From assembly GCA_002898215.1 (NCBI GenBank), contig BEIF01000001.1, positions 725,501-789,500 on the forward strand: DNA of 64,000 nucleotides, given 5' to 3'. The stretch is from a bacterium HR29. Lineage in GTDB: Bacteria; Chloroflexota; Dehalococcoidia; Tepidiformales; Tepidiformaceae. The position numbers and the translations under genes are program-made. The notes beneath the pieces were generated by a model. The model was not told the origin of the DNA. It was given only the letters and a program-made list of their open reading frames with translations, and did no database searches. Shown one piece after another: positions 54,612 through 63,945 of the stretch (its first letter is position 1; each line of letters starts with the position of its first letter).

Positions 54612-55088
54612 GTGCGCATCGGCTTTGGCGCCGACCACGCCGGCTTCCATCTGAAGGAACACCTGGCCGCGGCCGCCCGCAGCTGGGGGCACGAGGTGCT
54701 GGATTTCGGCACCTTCGGTACCGAGAGCGTGGACTACCCCGATTTCGCGGAGGCGGTGGCCCGGGCAGTGCTCGACGGCCGTGCGGACACGGGCGTCGTC
54801 ATCTGCTCGAACGGGGTGGGCATCAGCATCACGGCGAACAAGGTCCCAGGCATCCGCTGCGCGCTCTGTCACACGAGCTGGGGCGCGGCTCGGGCTCGGC
54901 AGCACGTGGATGCAAACATGCTCGCCCTTGGGGCGATGGAGATCGGCCCGGCCGTGGCCGAGGAGATCCTCCGCGCGTTCCTCGAGAACAGCTTCGAGGG
55001 AGGGCGGCACGAGCGTCGCCTGCAGAAGCTCCACGACGTGGAACGGCGCGGGATCGCTGCCCGCGAAGCCGAGGTGCACCTCCGGTGA
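54612..55088 (+). CDS. rpiB: Ribose-5-phosphate isomerase B
   Basis: A 158-residue RpiB/LacAB-family isomerase interconverting ribose-5-phosphate and ribulose-5-phosphate. It has [14 protein letters not shown], the catalytic-Cys loop [21 protein letters not shown] and the [13 protein letters not shown] block. GTG 54612 is preferred because GGAGG lies 8 bases upstream; ATG 54564 would add 16 residues. A TATACT -10-like hexamer is at 54575-54580. The stop overlaps the pgk start. Confidence 0.93.
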   Translation: MRIGFGADHAGFHLKEHLAAAARSWGHEVLDFGTFGTESVDYPDFAEAVARAVLDGRADTGVVICSNGVGISITANKVPGIRCALCHTSWGAARARQHVDANMLALGAMEIGPAVAEEILRAFLENSFEGGRHERRLQKLHDVERRGIAAREAEVHLR

Positions 55089-56281
55089 GCGGCTTTGCCA
55101 AGAAGACCGTCCGCGACATCGACGTGCGCGGCAAACGGGTGTTCGTGCGCGTCGACTTCAACGTCCCCCTTACGGATACGGGCAGCGTGGCCGACGACAC
55201 GCGCATCCGCGAATCGCTGCCCACCATCCGCTACCTGCAGGAGCAAGGCGCGCGGGTGATCCTTGGGTCCCACCTGGGGCGTCCCAAGGGTCCGGACCCG
55301 AAGCTTTCCCTCCGCCCCGTCGCGCGGCGGCTGGAGGAGCTGTTGAACGCACCGGTGGCCTTCGCCGAGGACTGCATCGGGGCGCCGGCTTTCGCGGTGG
55401 TCGAGGCGCTCGAACCCGGCGCGGTCGCTCTGCTCGAGAACCTGCGCTTCCACCCCGGCGAGGAGGCGAACGACCCCGAGTTCGCGAAGGCGCTCGCCGC
55501 ACTCTGCGACGTCTACGTGAATGACGCCTTCGGGACCGCCCACCGAGCCCATGCCTCGACCGAGGGCATCGCTCGCCTCCGGCCAGCGGTCGCCGGTTTG
55601 CTGATGGAGAAGGAGCTCCGCTACCTCGGCGAACTCGTCGAGTCGCCGCCGCGTCCCTTCGCGGCGGTCGTCGGCGGCGCGAAGGTGAGCACGAAATTAG
55701 GGGCCGTGCGGCGGTTGCTCGAGAAAGTCGACCGGCTCGTCATCGGCGGGGGAATGGCGAACACCTTCCTTGCCGCTCAAGGAATCTCCGTGGGCCGTTC
55801 GCTCATCGAAACCGACCTCCTTCCCGCCGCGCGGGAGATCCTCGCCGATGCCGAACGCCGCGGTGTCCTGGTGGCGTTGCCGGTCGACGTCGTCGCCGCG
55901 CCGTCGCTGGAGGCAGAGGGCGAGGCCCGTGTCGTGCCGGCGCAGTCCATCCCTGACGATCTCATGGCGCTCGACATCGGTCCTGGGAGCGTCGAGGCGT
56001 TCCGGCGAGCGCTGGAGGGTTGCAAGGCCGTCGTGTGGAACGGCCCGATGGGCGTTTTCGAACGGCCGGCATTCGCGAAAGGCTCCCTCGCTATGGCGAA
56101 CGTCATCGCCGGCCTCGAGGCGGTGACGGTTGTGGGCGGGGGCGAAACGGTCGCCCTCGTGAGCCAGGCCGGCCTCCAGGGCCGGTTCACCCATGTCTCC
56201 ACCGGCGGGGGCGCCTCCCTCGAAATGCTCGAGGGGAAGGTGCTCCCGGGCGTCGCTGCGCTCCTCGACAAAGACTCGTGA
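55085..56281 (+). CDS. pgk: Phosphoglycerate kinase
   Basis: A 398-residue glycolytic kinase transferring phosphate from 1,3-bisphosphoglycerate to ADP. It shows VFVRVDFNVPL, the GSHLGRPKG loop, LLENLRFHPGEEANDP, VNDAFGTAHRAHAST, AVVGGAKVSTK and the nucleotide site NGPMGVFE plus GGGETVALV. The GTG at 55085 overlaps the rpiB stop. The stop overlaps the tpiA ATG by one base. Confidence 0.97.
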   Translation: MSGFAKKTVRDIDVRGKRVFVRVDFNVPLTDTGSVADDTRIRESLPTIRYLQEQGARVILGSHLGRPKGPDPKLSLRPVARRLEELLNAPVAFAEDCIGAPAFAVVEALEPGAVALLENLRFHPGEEANDPEFAKALAALCDVYVNDAFGTAHRAHASTEGIARLRPAVAGLLMEKELRYLGELVESPPRPFAAVVGGAKVSTKLGAVRRLLEKVDRLVIGGGMANTFLAAQGISVGRSLIETDLLPAAREILADAERRGVLVALPVDVVAAPSLEAEGEARVVPAQSIPDDLMALDIGPGSVEAFRRALEGCKAVVWNGPMGVFERPAFAKGSLAMANVIAGLEAVTVVGGGETVALVSQAGLQGRFTHVSTGGGASLEMLEGKVLPGVAALLDKDS

Positions 56282-57024
56282 TGCGTCGGCCCTTCGTCGC
56301 CGGTAATTGGAAGATGCACACCCGGCGCGCCGAGGCGGTGGAGCTGGCGAGGGCGGTGGCTCGCGAAACCAGCGGAGCGGCGGCGGAGGTCGCGGTGTGC
56401 GTCCCATTTCCCCATCTCGCCCCGGTGAGCGAAGCCCTCGCCGGTACCCATGTGCTCCTCGGCGCGCAGAACCTCCACTGGGAACCTCAAGGGGCGTTCA
56501 CCGGCGAGGTCTCGGCGCCCATGCTGGCGGATTACTGCCAGCTCGTCATCATCGGCCACAGCGAGCGCCGACAGTACTTCGGCGAAACCGACGATTGGGT
56601 GCGCCGCAAGGTCGAGGCGGCGCTGCGTTACGGACTCCGGCCCATCGTCTGCGTGGGCGAAACGCTCGCGGAGCGCCGCGCCGGCAGCACACTCGCGGTC
56701 CTCGAGCGGCAAGTTCGGGGCGCCTTCGCCGGGCTCGCCGTCGATGCCCGGATCACCATCGCCTACGAGCCGGTTTGGGCGATCGGCACCGGCGAAACGG
56801 CCACACCGGAGCAAGCCCAGGAGGCGTGCGCATTCATCCGTTCGCTCCTTCGCTCACTGGCCGGCTCCGAGGCCGAGCGCGTTCGCATCCAGTATGGTGG
56901 AAGTGTGAACGCGAAGAACGCCCGAGAGCTCCTCCTGCAGCCAGACATCGACGGTGCCTTGGTCGGCGGAGCCTCGCTGCGGGCCGACGAGTTCGCAACC
57001 ATCGTACGGGCAGCAGAGGAATGA
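56281..57024 (+). CDS. tpiA: Triosephosphate isomerase
   Basis: A 247-residue TIM-barrel enzyme. FVAGNWKMH carries the catalytic Asn and Lys, IIGHSERRQYFGE the catalytic His, and AYEPVWAIGTGETATPEQA the catalytic Glu and lid loop. The C-terminal phosphate-binding blocks YGGSVN and ALVGGASL are present. It is translationally coupled to pgk (TGATG) and to miaA (ATGA). Confidence 0.97.
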   Translation: MRRPFVAGNWKMHTRRAEAVELARAVARETSGAAAEVAVCVPFPHLAPVSEALAGTHVLLGAQNLHWEPQGAFTGEVSAPMLADYCQLVIIGHSERRQYFGETDDWVRRKVEAALRYGLRPIVCVGETLAERRAGSTLAVLERQVRGAFAGLAVDARITIAYEPVWAIGTGETATPEQAQEACAFIRSLLRSLAGSEAERVRIQYGGSVNAKNARELLLQPDIDGALVGGASLRADEFATIVRAAEE

Positions 57025-57968
57025 TCCGCCCGCTCATCGCCATCGTCGGCCCCACCGCGAGCGGGAAATCAGCCGCGGCGCTCGAATTGGCGGAACGCCT
57101 CGGCGGAGAGATCGTGAACGCCGACAGCCGGCAGGTTTACCGGGGCATGGATATCGGCACGGCGAAGCCGCCACCGGACGTTCGCCGCCGCGTGCCACAC
57201 CACCTCTACGACATCGCCGACCCGACCGACGAGTTCAGCCTGGCGACTTACGTCGACCTTGCCCGGGCGAAGTTCGAGGAGCTCTGGGCGAAGGGGACGT
57301 TCCCGTGGCTGGTCGGCGGCAGCGGCCAGTACGTGTGGGCCTTGCTGGAGGATTGGGAGGTTCCGCACGTCCCTCCGGACCGTGAGCTGCGAGCGCGGCT
57401 CGCCGCCGAGGCGGCCGAAAGGGGAGCGGAAGCGCTCCACGCCCGGCTGGCGGCTGTCGACCCTGTAGCGGCGGAGCGGATCGACCCCCGCAACGTCAGA
57501 CGGGTCATTCGGGCTCTCGAGGTGTACGAGCATACGGGCGTTCCCATCAGCGTTTGGCAACGGAAAGGGGAGCCGAACTTTCAGGTCCTGATCGCGGCCA
57601 TCGACGTTCCCCGCGACGAACTCGAACGGAGGATCGATGCCCGTGTCGAGGCGATGTTCGCATCGGGGCTCGTGGAGGAAGTCGAAGCCCTGCTTGCACG
57701 CGGCGTGCCGCCCGACGCTCCCGCGCTGCAGTCGATCGGCTACGCCGAGGTCATCGCCTACCTCCACGGCTTCTGCACCCTTGCCGAAGCGGTGGAGGCA
57801 ACGAAGCGCGCCACGCGGCGCCTGGTGCGCCGGCAGCTCCAGTGGTTCCGGCGGGACGACCCGCGTATCCGCTGGATCCGGGAGCCGGCGGAGATCGAGC
57901 TCGAAGCGAACATCTTCACCGGAGCCTGTACCACGGCCATCCGCGGTCCTGGCCGGGGCCGTGCCTAG
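57021..57968 (+). CDS. miaA: tRNA dimethylallyltransferase
   Basis: A 315-residue enzyme that adds a dimethylallyl group to A37 of tRNAs reading UNN codons. The P-loop GPTASGKSA, the DSRQVYRGMDIGTAKP substrate block and PHHLYDIADP are standard, followed by VGGSGQY and the C-terminal QSIGYAEVIAYL and RLVRRQLQWFRRD region. The ATG overlaps the tpiA stop. Confidence 0.96.
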   Translation: MIRPLIAIVGPTASGKSAAALELAERLGGEIVNADSRQVYRGMDIGTAKPPPDVRRRVPHHLYDIADPTDEFSLATYVDLARAKFEELWAKGTFPWLVGGSGQYVWALLEDWEVPHVPPDRELRARLAAEAAERGAEALHARLAAVDPVAAERIDPRNVRRVIRALEVYEHTGVPISVWQRKGEPNFQVLIAAIDVPRDELERRIDARVEAMFASGLVEEVEALLARGVPPDAPALQSIGYAEVIAYLHGFCTLAEAVEATKRATRRLVRRQLQWFRRDDPRIRWIREPAEIELEANIFTGACTTAIRGPGRGRA

Positions 57969-57979
57969 GGAGCCCGACG

Positions 57980-58885
57980 ATGCGCCTGACGAAACTCCAC
58001 GGTTTGGGAAACGACTACCTCTTCTACACACCCTCTCCGGGCGAAGAGGAGGAGCGCGATTGGTCCGACATCGCGAGGAGGGCGAGCGACCGTCACTTCG
58101 GCGTCGGGGCCGACGGTCTCATCCTCGCCCTGCCGTCCGCAGTGGCCGACCTGCGGATGCGCATCTTCAACGCCGACGGCTCCGAAGCCGAGATGTGCGG
58201 CAATGGCATCCGCTGTCTCGCCAAATACGCCGTCGAAGAAGGCCTGGTCGACCCCACGGCCGAGCGGTTGCGAATCGAAACGCTCGCGGGGGTTCTCACC
58301 ATCGACCTCGTCCGGGAAAGAGGCGAAGTCGTCGGTGCCCGCGTCGATATGGGCCAGCCCAGGCTCCGTCCTGCCGAGATCCCCGTCGCGGTCGAGGGCG
58401 AAGGGCCGATCCTCGACTACCCGCTGGAGGTGGACGGGGTCCAGCTACGGCTCGCGTTCGTCAGCATGGGCAATCCGCACGCCGTCCACTTCCTCGACGG
58501 CGACCCCGACGAGTTCCCGTTGGAGCGCCTCGGACCGCAGGTGGAGCATCATCCCCTCTTTCCGCGGCGTACGAACTTCCAAATCGTGCAAGTCGTCGAG
58601 CGTCATCGCGTCAAGCATCGTGTGTGGGAGCGTGGGGCGGGCCTCACGCTCGCCTCGGGCACGAGCGCGGCGGCGGTGTGCGTGGCCGGTTGCCTGAAGG
58701 GCCTGCTCGAGAGTCCGGTCGTCGATTCCCTGCCCGGTGGCGAACTCCTGCTCGAGTGGGACGGCACGGGTTCCGTGTTCATGACGGGCCCGGCAGTACG
58801 GGTCTTCGACGCCGAGTGGAACGAGAGGGACACGCCCCGCTACCATCCGAGCGAACGCGCAACCTCCGCGCCATCCCACCCCTGA
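57980..58885 (+). CDS. dapF: Diaminopimelate epimerase (variant active site)
   Basis: A 301-residue member of the DapF family, which interconverts LL- and meso-diaminopimelate for peptidoglycan and lysine. The N-terminal active-site loop has Cys73 in MCGNGIRCLAKY. The second catalytic Cys, normally in ACGTGA, is Ser226 in LTLASGTSAAAV. Other conserved blocks (TKLHGLGNDY, FNADGSEAE, GNPHAVHF, WERGAG) are intact. The adjacent dapL, which makes LL-DAP, supports the pathway assignment. Confidence 0.9.
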   Translation: MRLTKLHGLGNDYLFYTPSPGEEEERDWSDIARRASDRHFGVGADGLILALPSAVADLRMRIFNADGSEAEMCGNGIRCLAKYAVEEGLVDPTAERLRIETLAGVLTIDLVRERGEVVGARVDMGQPRLRPAEIPVAVEGEGPILDYPLEVDGVQLRLAFVSMGNPHAVHFLDGDPDEFPLERLGPQVEHHPLFPRRTNFQIVQVVERHRVKHRVWERGAGLTLASGTSAAAVCVAGCLKGLLESPVVDSLPGGELLLEWDGTGSVFMTGPAVRVFDAEWNERDTPRYHPSERATSAPSHP

Positions 58886-58897
58886 GGGACCTGCCCC

Positions 58898-60067
58898 ATG
58901 CGACTTGCCGGCCGCGTCCAGGCCCTTCCTCCCTACCTCTTCGCCGAGATCTCGCGGAAGATCGCCGCGAAGCGGGCCGAAGGCGTCCGCATCATCACCT
59001 TCGCCATCGGGGACCCGGACATCCCCACCCCGGCCCATATTCTCGCCGAGCTGCATCGTGCCGCCGATGACCCGGCGAACCACCGATACCCCGAATCGGA
59101 GGGCCTTCCGGAGCTCCGCCAGGCCATCGCCGACTGGTACGAGCGCCGGTTCGAGGTGCGCTTCGACCCCCAGCGAGAGACGCTTCCGCTCATCGGGTCG
59201 AAGGAAGGCATCGCTCATGTGGCACTCTGCCTCATCGACCCCGGCGACATCGCCCTCGTGCCCGACCCTGCCTACCCCGTCTACGAAATCGGCACGATGT
59301 TCGCCGGCGGGAGCTGCTACCGGCTCCCTCTTACCCCCGAACGGGAGTGGCTGCCCGATCTGGAGGCGATTCCCGAGGATGTCGTGTCGCGGGCGAAGGT
59401 TCTCTGGCTGAACTACCCGAACAACCCAACCGGCGCCGTCGCTCCGCTCGAGTTCTTCGAGAAGGTCGTGTGGTGGGCGAAGCGGCACGACATCGCCGTC
59501 TGCCACGACAACCCGTACTGCGATGTCGCCTACGACGGTTACAGGCCGGTCTCCATCTTCCAGGTTCCCGGCGCCAAGGAGGTCGCGGTCGAATTCAATA
59601 GCTGGTCGAAGATTTACAACATGACCGGCTGGCGCATCGGTATGGTCGTCGGGAATCCCGTTCTCGTCGACGCGCTGATGCGGGTCAAGTCGAACATCGA
59701 CAGCGGCATCCCTCAGGCGATTCAGCGGATGGCCATCGCCGCGGTGTACGGCCCGCAGGAGTGCGTAGATGAACATAACCGGATCTACCAGCGGCGCCGG
59801 GACCGCATGGTGGAGGTGCTCCGGGGGATTGGCCTGGAGGTGGAGCCTCCCAAAGCATCGCTCTACGTGTGGGCGAAGCTCCCCGATGGCGTGACGAGCG
59901 GAGAGTTCGCAGCGCGGCTCATCGAAGAGTGCGGCGTCGTCGTCACACCCGGCCGCGGCTACGGCGAGCACGGGGAGGGATACATTCGGCTCTCGGTGAC
60001 GACGCCCGACGACGAGCTCGAGGAGGGACTCGAACGGCTCCGACGCTGGGGCGGCCTCCGCGGCTAA
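58898..60067 (+). CDS. dapL: LL-diaminopimelate aminotransferase
   Basis: A 389-residue fold-type I PLP aminotransferase that makes LL-DAP directly from tetrahydrodipicolinate, bypassing succinylated or acetylated intermediates. The PLP Lys is in SWSKIYNMTGWRIGMVVGNP. ITFAIGDPDIPTP, NHRYPESEGLPELRQAIADWY and LNYPNNPTGAVA match the bacterial DapL group. It begins 12 bases after dapF. Other class I aminotransferases are possible by sequence alone, but the dapF neighbour makes DapL most likely. Confidence 0.9.
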   Translation: MRLAGRVQALPPYLFAEISRKIAAKRAEGVRIITFAIGDPDIPTPAHILAELHRAADDPANHRYPESEGLPELRQAIADWYERRFEVRFDPQRETLPLIGSKEGIAHVALCLIDPGDIALVPDPAYPVYEIGTMFAGGSCYRLPLTPEREWLPDLEAIPEDVVSRAKVLWLNYPNNPTGAVAPLEFFEKVVWWAKRHDIAVCHDNPYCDVAYDGYRPVSIFQVPGAKEVAVEFNSWSKIYNMTGWRIGMVVGNPVLVDALMRVKSNIDSGIPQAIQRMAIAAVYGPQECVDEHNRIYQRRRDRMVEVLRGIGLEVEPPKASLYVWAKLPDGVTSGEFAARLIEECGVVVTPGRGYGEHGEGYIRLSVTTPDDELEEGLERLRRWGGLRG

Positions 60068-60100
60068 CCGGCCCGCTTCGTTCGCGGTACGCTGGAAGCG

Positions 60101-61315
60101 ATGGCCCGACCGCGTGTCCACTCCACCGAACCGACGCCGGACCGAGCGTACCTCGTCGCTGCCGAGACCCCTGGGCAGCTTCTGCGCGCCCGGGATTCGC
60201 TTACGGAGCTTGCCGAGCTGGCACGTACCGCAGGGGCAGTGGTGGTCGGAGCGGCCACGCAGCGCCTCGATCACCCGAACCCGGCAACCTACATCGGCAA
60301 GGGAAAGCTCCAGCAGGTCATTGAGGAATCGCGCGCCCTGGGAGCGAACGTCGTGATATTCGATGACGAGCTCTCCCCTTCCCAGCAGCGAAACCTCGAA
60401 CGGGCAATCGGCCTGAAGGTGATCGACCGTACGGCCCTCATCCTCGACATCTTCGCGACCCGCGCCCGGACGAGGGAGGGGCGCTTACAGGTGGAGCTCG
60501 CCCAGATGGAGTACCTGCTCCCCCGCTTGGCGGGCCAGTGGTCTCACTTGGAGCGACTCGAGGGCGCCATCGGAACGCGTGGCCCGGGCGAGACCCAGCT
60601 CGAGACGGACCGCCGGCTCGTTCGCAACCGTATCGCGAAGATCAAACGCGACTTGGAGGTGGTGCGGCGGCAGCGAGCCCTGTACCGCCGTCTCCGCCAG
60701 CGCCGGGGCGTCCCGGTCGTGGCGCTGGTCGGTTACACGAACGCCGGCAAGTCGACGCTGATGAGCGCCCTCTCGGGAGCTAACGCCCACGCGGAGGACA
60801 AGCTCTTCGCTACCCTCGACCCGCTCACCCGGCGGCTTCGCCTCCCCTCCGGTGAGGTCGTCCTCCTCACCGACACGGTCGGGTTCATCCAGAAGCTGCC
60901 GGCGCAGCTCGTGGCAGCCTTCCGCGCCACGCTCGAGGAGCTGGAGGATGCCGACCTCCTGCTGCACGTCGTCGACATCTCCCATCCGCACGCCGTGCAG
61001 CACGTGCAGACCGTCATCGCCACCCTCGAGGGGCTCGGACTGGCCGAGAAGCCGGCGTTGCTGGTCCTGAACAAAGTCGACCGCCTCCTCATGCCCGACG
61101 GCACCGCCACGTCCCGGTGGGAGGACGTGGGGGATGCGCTCCATCATCGTGGCGTCGCCGTCGAGCGTGCCGTGCCGGTTTCGGCCCTCCACGGCTGGAA
61201 CCTTCCCACGCTCCTGCGCCGGGTCGAGGCGGGCCTGGACGGCGACGCACCCGCGGCCCGAGAGGCGGTCTTGGCCATCCTCGGGGCGGCCGACCGTTCG
61301 CCGGCGGCGGTTTGA
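60101..61315 (+). CDS. hflX: GTPase HflX
   Basis: A 404-residue ribosome-binding GTPase that splits stalled or heat-damaged 70S ribosomes. The N-terminal HflX domain shows HPNPATYIGKGKLQQV and ILDIFATRARTREGRLQVELAQ, with GTRGPGETQLETDRR at about 165-180. The G domain has GYTNAGKST, DTVGFI and NKVD. The start ATG 60101 follows GGAAG. Confidence 0.95.
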   Translation: MARPRVHSTEPTPDRAYLVAAETPGQLLRARDSLTELAELARTAGAVVVGAATQRLDHPNPATYIGKGKLQQVIEESRALGANVVIFDDELSPSQQRNLERAIGLKVIDRTALILDIFATRARTREGRLQVELAQMEYLLPRLAGQWSHLERLEGAIGTRGPGETQLETDRRLVRNRIAKIKRDLEVVRRQRALYRRLRQRRGVPVVALVGYTNAGKSTLMSALSGANAHAEDKLFATLDPLTRRLRLPSGEVVLLTDTVGFIQKLPAQLVAAFRATLEELEDADLLLHVVDISHPHAVQHVQTVIATLEGLGLAEKPALLVLNKVDRLLMPDGTATSRWEDVGDALHHRGVAVERAVPVSALHGWNLPTLLRRVEAGLDGDAPAAREAVLAILGAADRSPAAV

Positions 61316-61349
61316 ATCTGCAGCGCGCGTCCGGTAGAACGTGGCGAGG

Positions 61350-62639
61350 ATGAGCGCTCCAAAGTCACTTCGGTCCCCGGTCCCCCTCCCTCATCCGGAC
61401 GGGCCGCTTTCCCCGTACCGCGTCCTCGACTTCTCGGACGTCAAGGGCCAACTGTGCGGGCGCCTCCTCGCCGAGCTCGGCGCCGACGTCATCAAGGTCG
61501 AGCCGCGTGGCGGTGACCCGACCCGGGAGCGGGGTCCCTTCTACCGTGACCAGCCGGGCGAGGAGCGGAGCCTTGTGTGGTGGGCGCTGAACGCAGGAAA
61601 GCGCTCCATCACCCTGGAGCTCCGCCTCGAAGAGGGCCGCGAGCTCGCCCGCTGCCTCGCCGAGAAGGCGGACATCGTCATCCAGACCTTCCGCCCCGGC
61701 GAGGCCAAGGCGTTGGGATTGGAGTATGCGACTCTCGCCAAGCGGAACCCTGGCATCGTCGTGGTGAGCATCACGAACTTCGGCCTCACCGGGCCGTACC
61801 GCCATAAGGAGGCCACCGATATCGTCGGGTCGGCAATGGGCGGCCACATGATGTTGAACGGCGACCCCGAGCGAGGTCCGGTTCGCACCACAGCTCCCCA
61901 GGCGTACACCCAGGCGAACGTGCAGGCGTGCGTCGGTGCCCTCATCGCCCTCTATGCGCGCTGGAACAACGGCGGGCGGGGACAGCTCGTCGACGTCTCG
62001 ATGCAGGAAGCGATGGCAAACACCATGGACAATGCCCAACAGACCTGGGACATCCGTAGGGTAAACCCGCGTGGCCCGGGACTTCGCCGGAATCGCGATG
62101 GCCTGCCAGGACCCCGTTACCTCTACGAGGCGGCCGATGGGTGGGTGGCGTGCCTCGCCTACGGGGGCCTGGTCGGACCGGCGAGCGAAGCCATCGTCGC
62201 CTGGCTCGCCGAGTACGGCGAGGCGGGGGAGTTGACCTCACCCGCGTGGCGTCACCGGCTCCAGGGGCTTCAGCCGCTCTCTCCCGAGGAGGGAGCGTAT
62301 CTGGAGGAGCGCCTCGCTGCCTTCTGCCGCCGCTTCCCCAAGGATTGGCTCGTGGCCGAGGCCCAGCAGCGTGGAGCTGGGTGGGCTCCCGTGTACTCGC
62401 CTCGCGAAATCGTGGAGTGCGAACAGCTCCGAGCTCGGGAGTACTGGGTCCGCGTCCATCACGAGGACTTGGGCGAAACGTTCGTGTACCCGGGTGCCCC
62501 CTTCCGCCTCTCCAGAACGCCGTGGCGGCAGCGTGGCCGCGCCCCGCACGTTGGTGAACATAACGCAGAGGTGTACGGAGAGCTGCTCGGCATCGACTCC
62601 GCGACCCTCCGCCGCCTCCGTCTCCGGATGGTGATTTGA
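61350..62639 (+). CDS. Family III CoA-transferase paralog lacking the catalytic Asp
   Basis: A 429-residue CaiB/BaiF-type protein. Family features include VLDFSDVKGQLCGRLLAELGADVIKVE, the NAGKRSITLEL block, SITNFGLTGPYR and RGQLVDVSMQEAM. At the position of the catalytic aspartate, which forms the acyl anhydride and CoA thioester, it reads AYTQANVQACVG, with no Asp. It lies 1 base upstream of a second paralog that keeps the Asp, so it may be the non-catalytic subunit of a heteromer. ATG 61350 is used; GTG 61341 is possible. Confidence 0.85.
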   Translation: MSAPKSLRSPVPLPHPDGPLSPYRVLDFSDVKGQLCGRLLAELGADVIKVEPRGGDPTRERGPFYRDQPGEERSLVWWALNAGKRSITLELRLEEGRELARCLAEKADIVIQTFRPGEAKALGLEYATLAKRNPGIVVVSITNFGLTGPYRHKEATDIVGSAMGGHMMLNGDPERGPVRTTAPQAYTQANVQACVGALIALYARWNNGGRGQLVDVSMQEAMANTMDNAQQTWDIRRVNPRGPGLRRNRDGLPGPRYLYEAADGWVACLAYGGLVGPASEAIVAWLAEYGEAGELTSPAWRHRLQGLQPLSPEEGAYLEERLAAFCRRFPKDWLVAEAQQRGAGWAPVYSPREIVECEQLRAREYWVRVHHEDLGETFVYPGAPFRLSRTPWRQRGRAPHVGEHNAEVYGELLGIDSATLRRLRLRMVI

Positions 62640-62640
62640 G

Positions 62641-63864
62641 ATGCCTCGTGGTAAGGGAGTGAAGCCGTTCGCTGGCATCCGCGTCGCCGATTTCTCCTGG
62701 GTGGGCGTCGGCCCGACCGTAACGAAGTACCTCGCGGACCACGGCGCAGAGGTGATCCGCATCGAGTCAGCCACCTACCCGGAAGCGCTTCGTCGGGCAG
62801 GTCCTTTCGTCGACGACGTTCCCGGGCTCGACCGTTCGGGCTACTACGCGAACTTCAACAGCTCGAAGCTCGGCGTTTCCATCAACCTGAAGCATCCGAA
62901 GGGCCAGGAGCTCGCCCGCAGGCTCGTCGCGCATTGCGACGTGGTGGCCGAGTCGTTCACGCCGGGCACGATGGCGAAGTTCGGCCTCGACTACGAGCGC
63001 CTTCGGGAAGTGCGACCCGACCTGGTGATGATTTCCATGCCCCTCTTCGGGCAAACGGGGCCCTGGGCGCACTACCAGGGATACGGTCACGTGCTCCAGG
63101 CGGCCGCTGGCTTCAACCACCTCACCGGCTGGCCCGATGGCCCGCCAATCGGCACCGGCGTGGCCTACACCGATTTCCTCGCGCCCCACTTCGCAGCCAT
63201 CGCGCTCATCGCCGCGCTCGACTACCGGCGACGGACCGGCGAGGGCCAGTACATCGACTTCTCCCAGTTCGAGGCGTCGATCCACGGACTCTGGACGGCG
63301 GTCCACGATTGGACCGTCAACGGCCGCGAACAGATTCGCCTCGGCAACCACGATATCGACGCTGCCCCGCATGGCTGTTACCGCTGTAAGGACGGCCGCT
63401 ACGTGGTCATCGCTTGTGAAACGGAGGAGCACTGGGAACGTTTCCGGGCTGCTCTCGGCCGGCCCGAATGGTGCGACCTCGAACGGATGCGGCGCAAAGG
63501 GAGCCGCTTGCGCGAACAGAAAGAGATCGACCGGCACATCGGCTGGTGGTGCGAACAGTACACGGCGAAGTACGTCTTCGACCTCATGCAGCGGTTCGGC
63601 GTCCCGTGCGGAATCGTGAAGACGGCCGAGGAGATGTTCCGCGACCCGCAGATGCGCCACCGGCGGCACTACTGGTTCCTGGAGCACCCCGTTATGGGGA
63701 GGCGCTCGTACGACGGCCCCTCGTTCCGACTTTCGCTGACGCCCGGCGAGCTCACGAAGGCTGCCCCATGCCTCGGGGAGGACAATGAGCGGGTCTTCAA
63801 AGGTCTCCTCGGCCTCTCCGATGACGAGTACGAGGCGCTGCTCGTCGAAGGCGTCCTCGAGTAA
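62641..63864 (+). CDS. Family III CoA-transferase, catalytic-type paralog
   Basis: A 407-residue CaiB/BaiF-type CoA-transferase. IRVADFSWVGVGPTVTKYLADHGAEVIRIES is the N-terminal Rossmann half; SSKLGVSINLKHPKG and SMPLFGQTGPWA follow. The catalytic Asp is present at about residue 178 (AYTDFLAPHFA), then RRRTGEGQYIDFSQFEA. The substrate acid is unknown. Paired with the preceding paralog it resembles heteromeric systems such as benzylsuccinate or succinyl-CoA:malate CoA-transferases; that is inference. Confidence 0.9.
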   Translation: MPRGKGVKPFAGIRVADFSWVGVGPTVTKYLADHGAEVIRIESATYPEALRRAGPFVDDVPGLDRSGYYANFNSSKLGVSINLKHPKGQELARRLVAHCDVVAESFTPGTMAKFGLDYERLREVRPDLVMISMPLFGQTGPWAHYQGYGHVLQAAAGFNHLTGWPDGPPIGTGVAYTDFLAPHFAAIALIAALDYRRRTGEGQYIDFSQFEASIHGLWTAVHDWTVNGREQIRLGNHDIDAAPHGCYRCKDGRYVVIACETEEHWERFRAALGRPEWCDLERMRRKGSRLREQKEIDRHIGWWCEQYTAKYVFDLMQRFGVPCGIVKTAEEMFRDPQMRHRRHYWFLEHPVMGRRSYDGPSFRLSLTPGELTKAAPCLGEDNERVFKGLLGLSDDEYEALLVEGVLE

Positions 63865-63886
63865 CCGACGGGCGGCTGGCGACGAA

Positions 63887-63917
63887 AGAGAGAGGCCGCC
63901 CTTTGCGGCCTCTCTCT
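63887..63917. terminator. Strong terminator-like hairpin
   Basis: AGAGAGAGGCCGC and GCGGCCTCTCTCT form a perfect 13-bp stem around the loop CCTTT, 22 bases after the last CoA-transferase stop. It probably terminates that transcript and perhaps one from the opposite side. Confidence 0.75.
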
Positions 63918-63945
63918 ACGCCGATCGACCGGCGCCGAGTCGCCT

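Noticed and set aside
58445-60274. Open frame of 609 codons on the minus strand opposite dapF and dapL
   Set aside because: Antisense shadow of two conserved enzymes.
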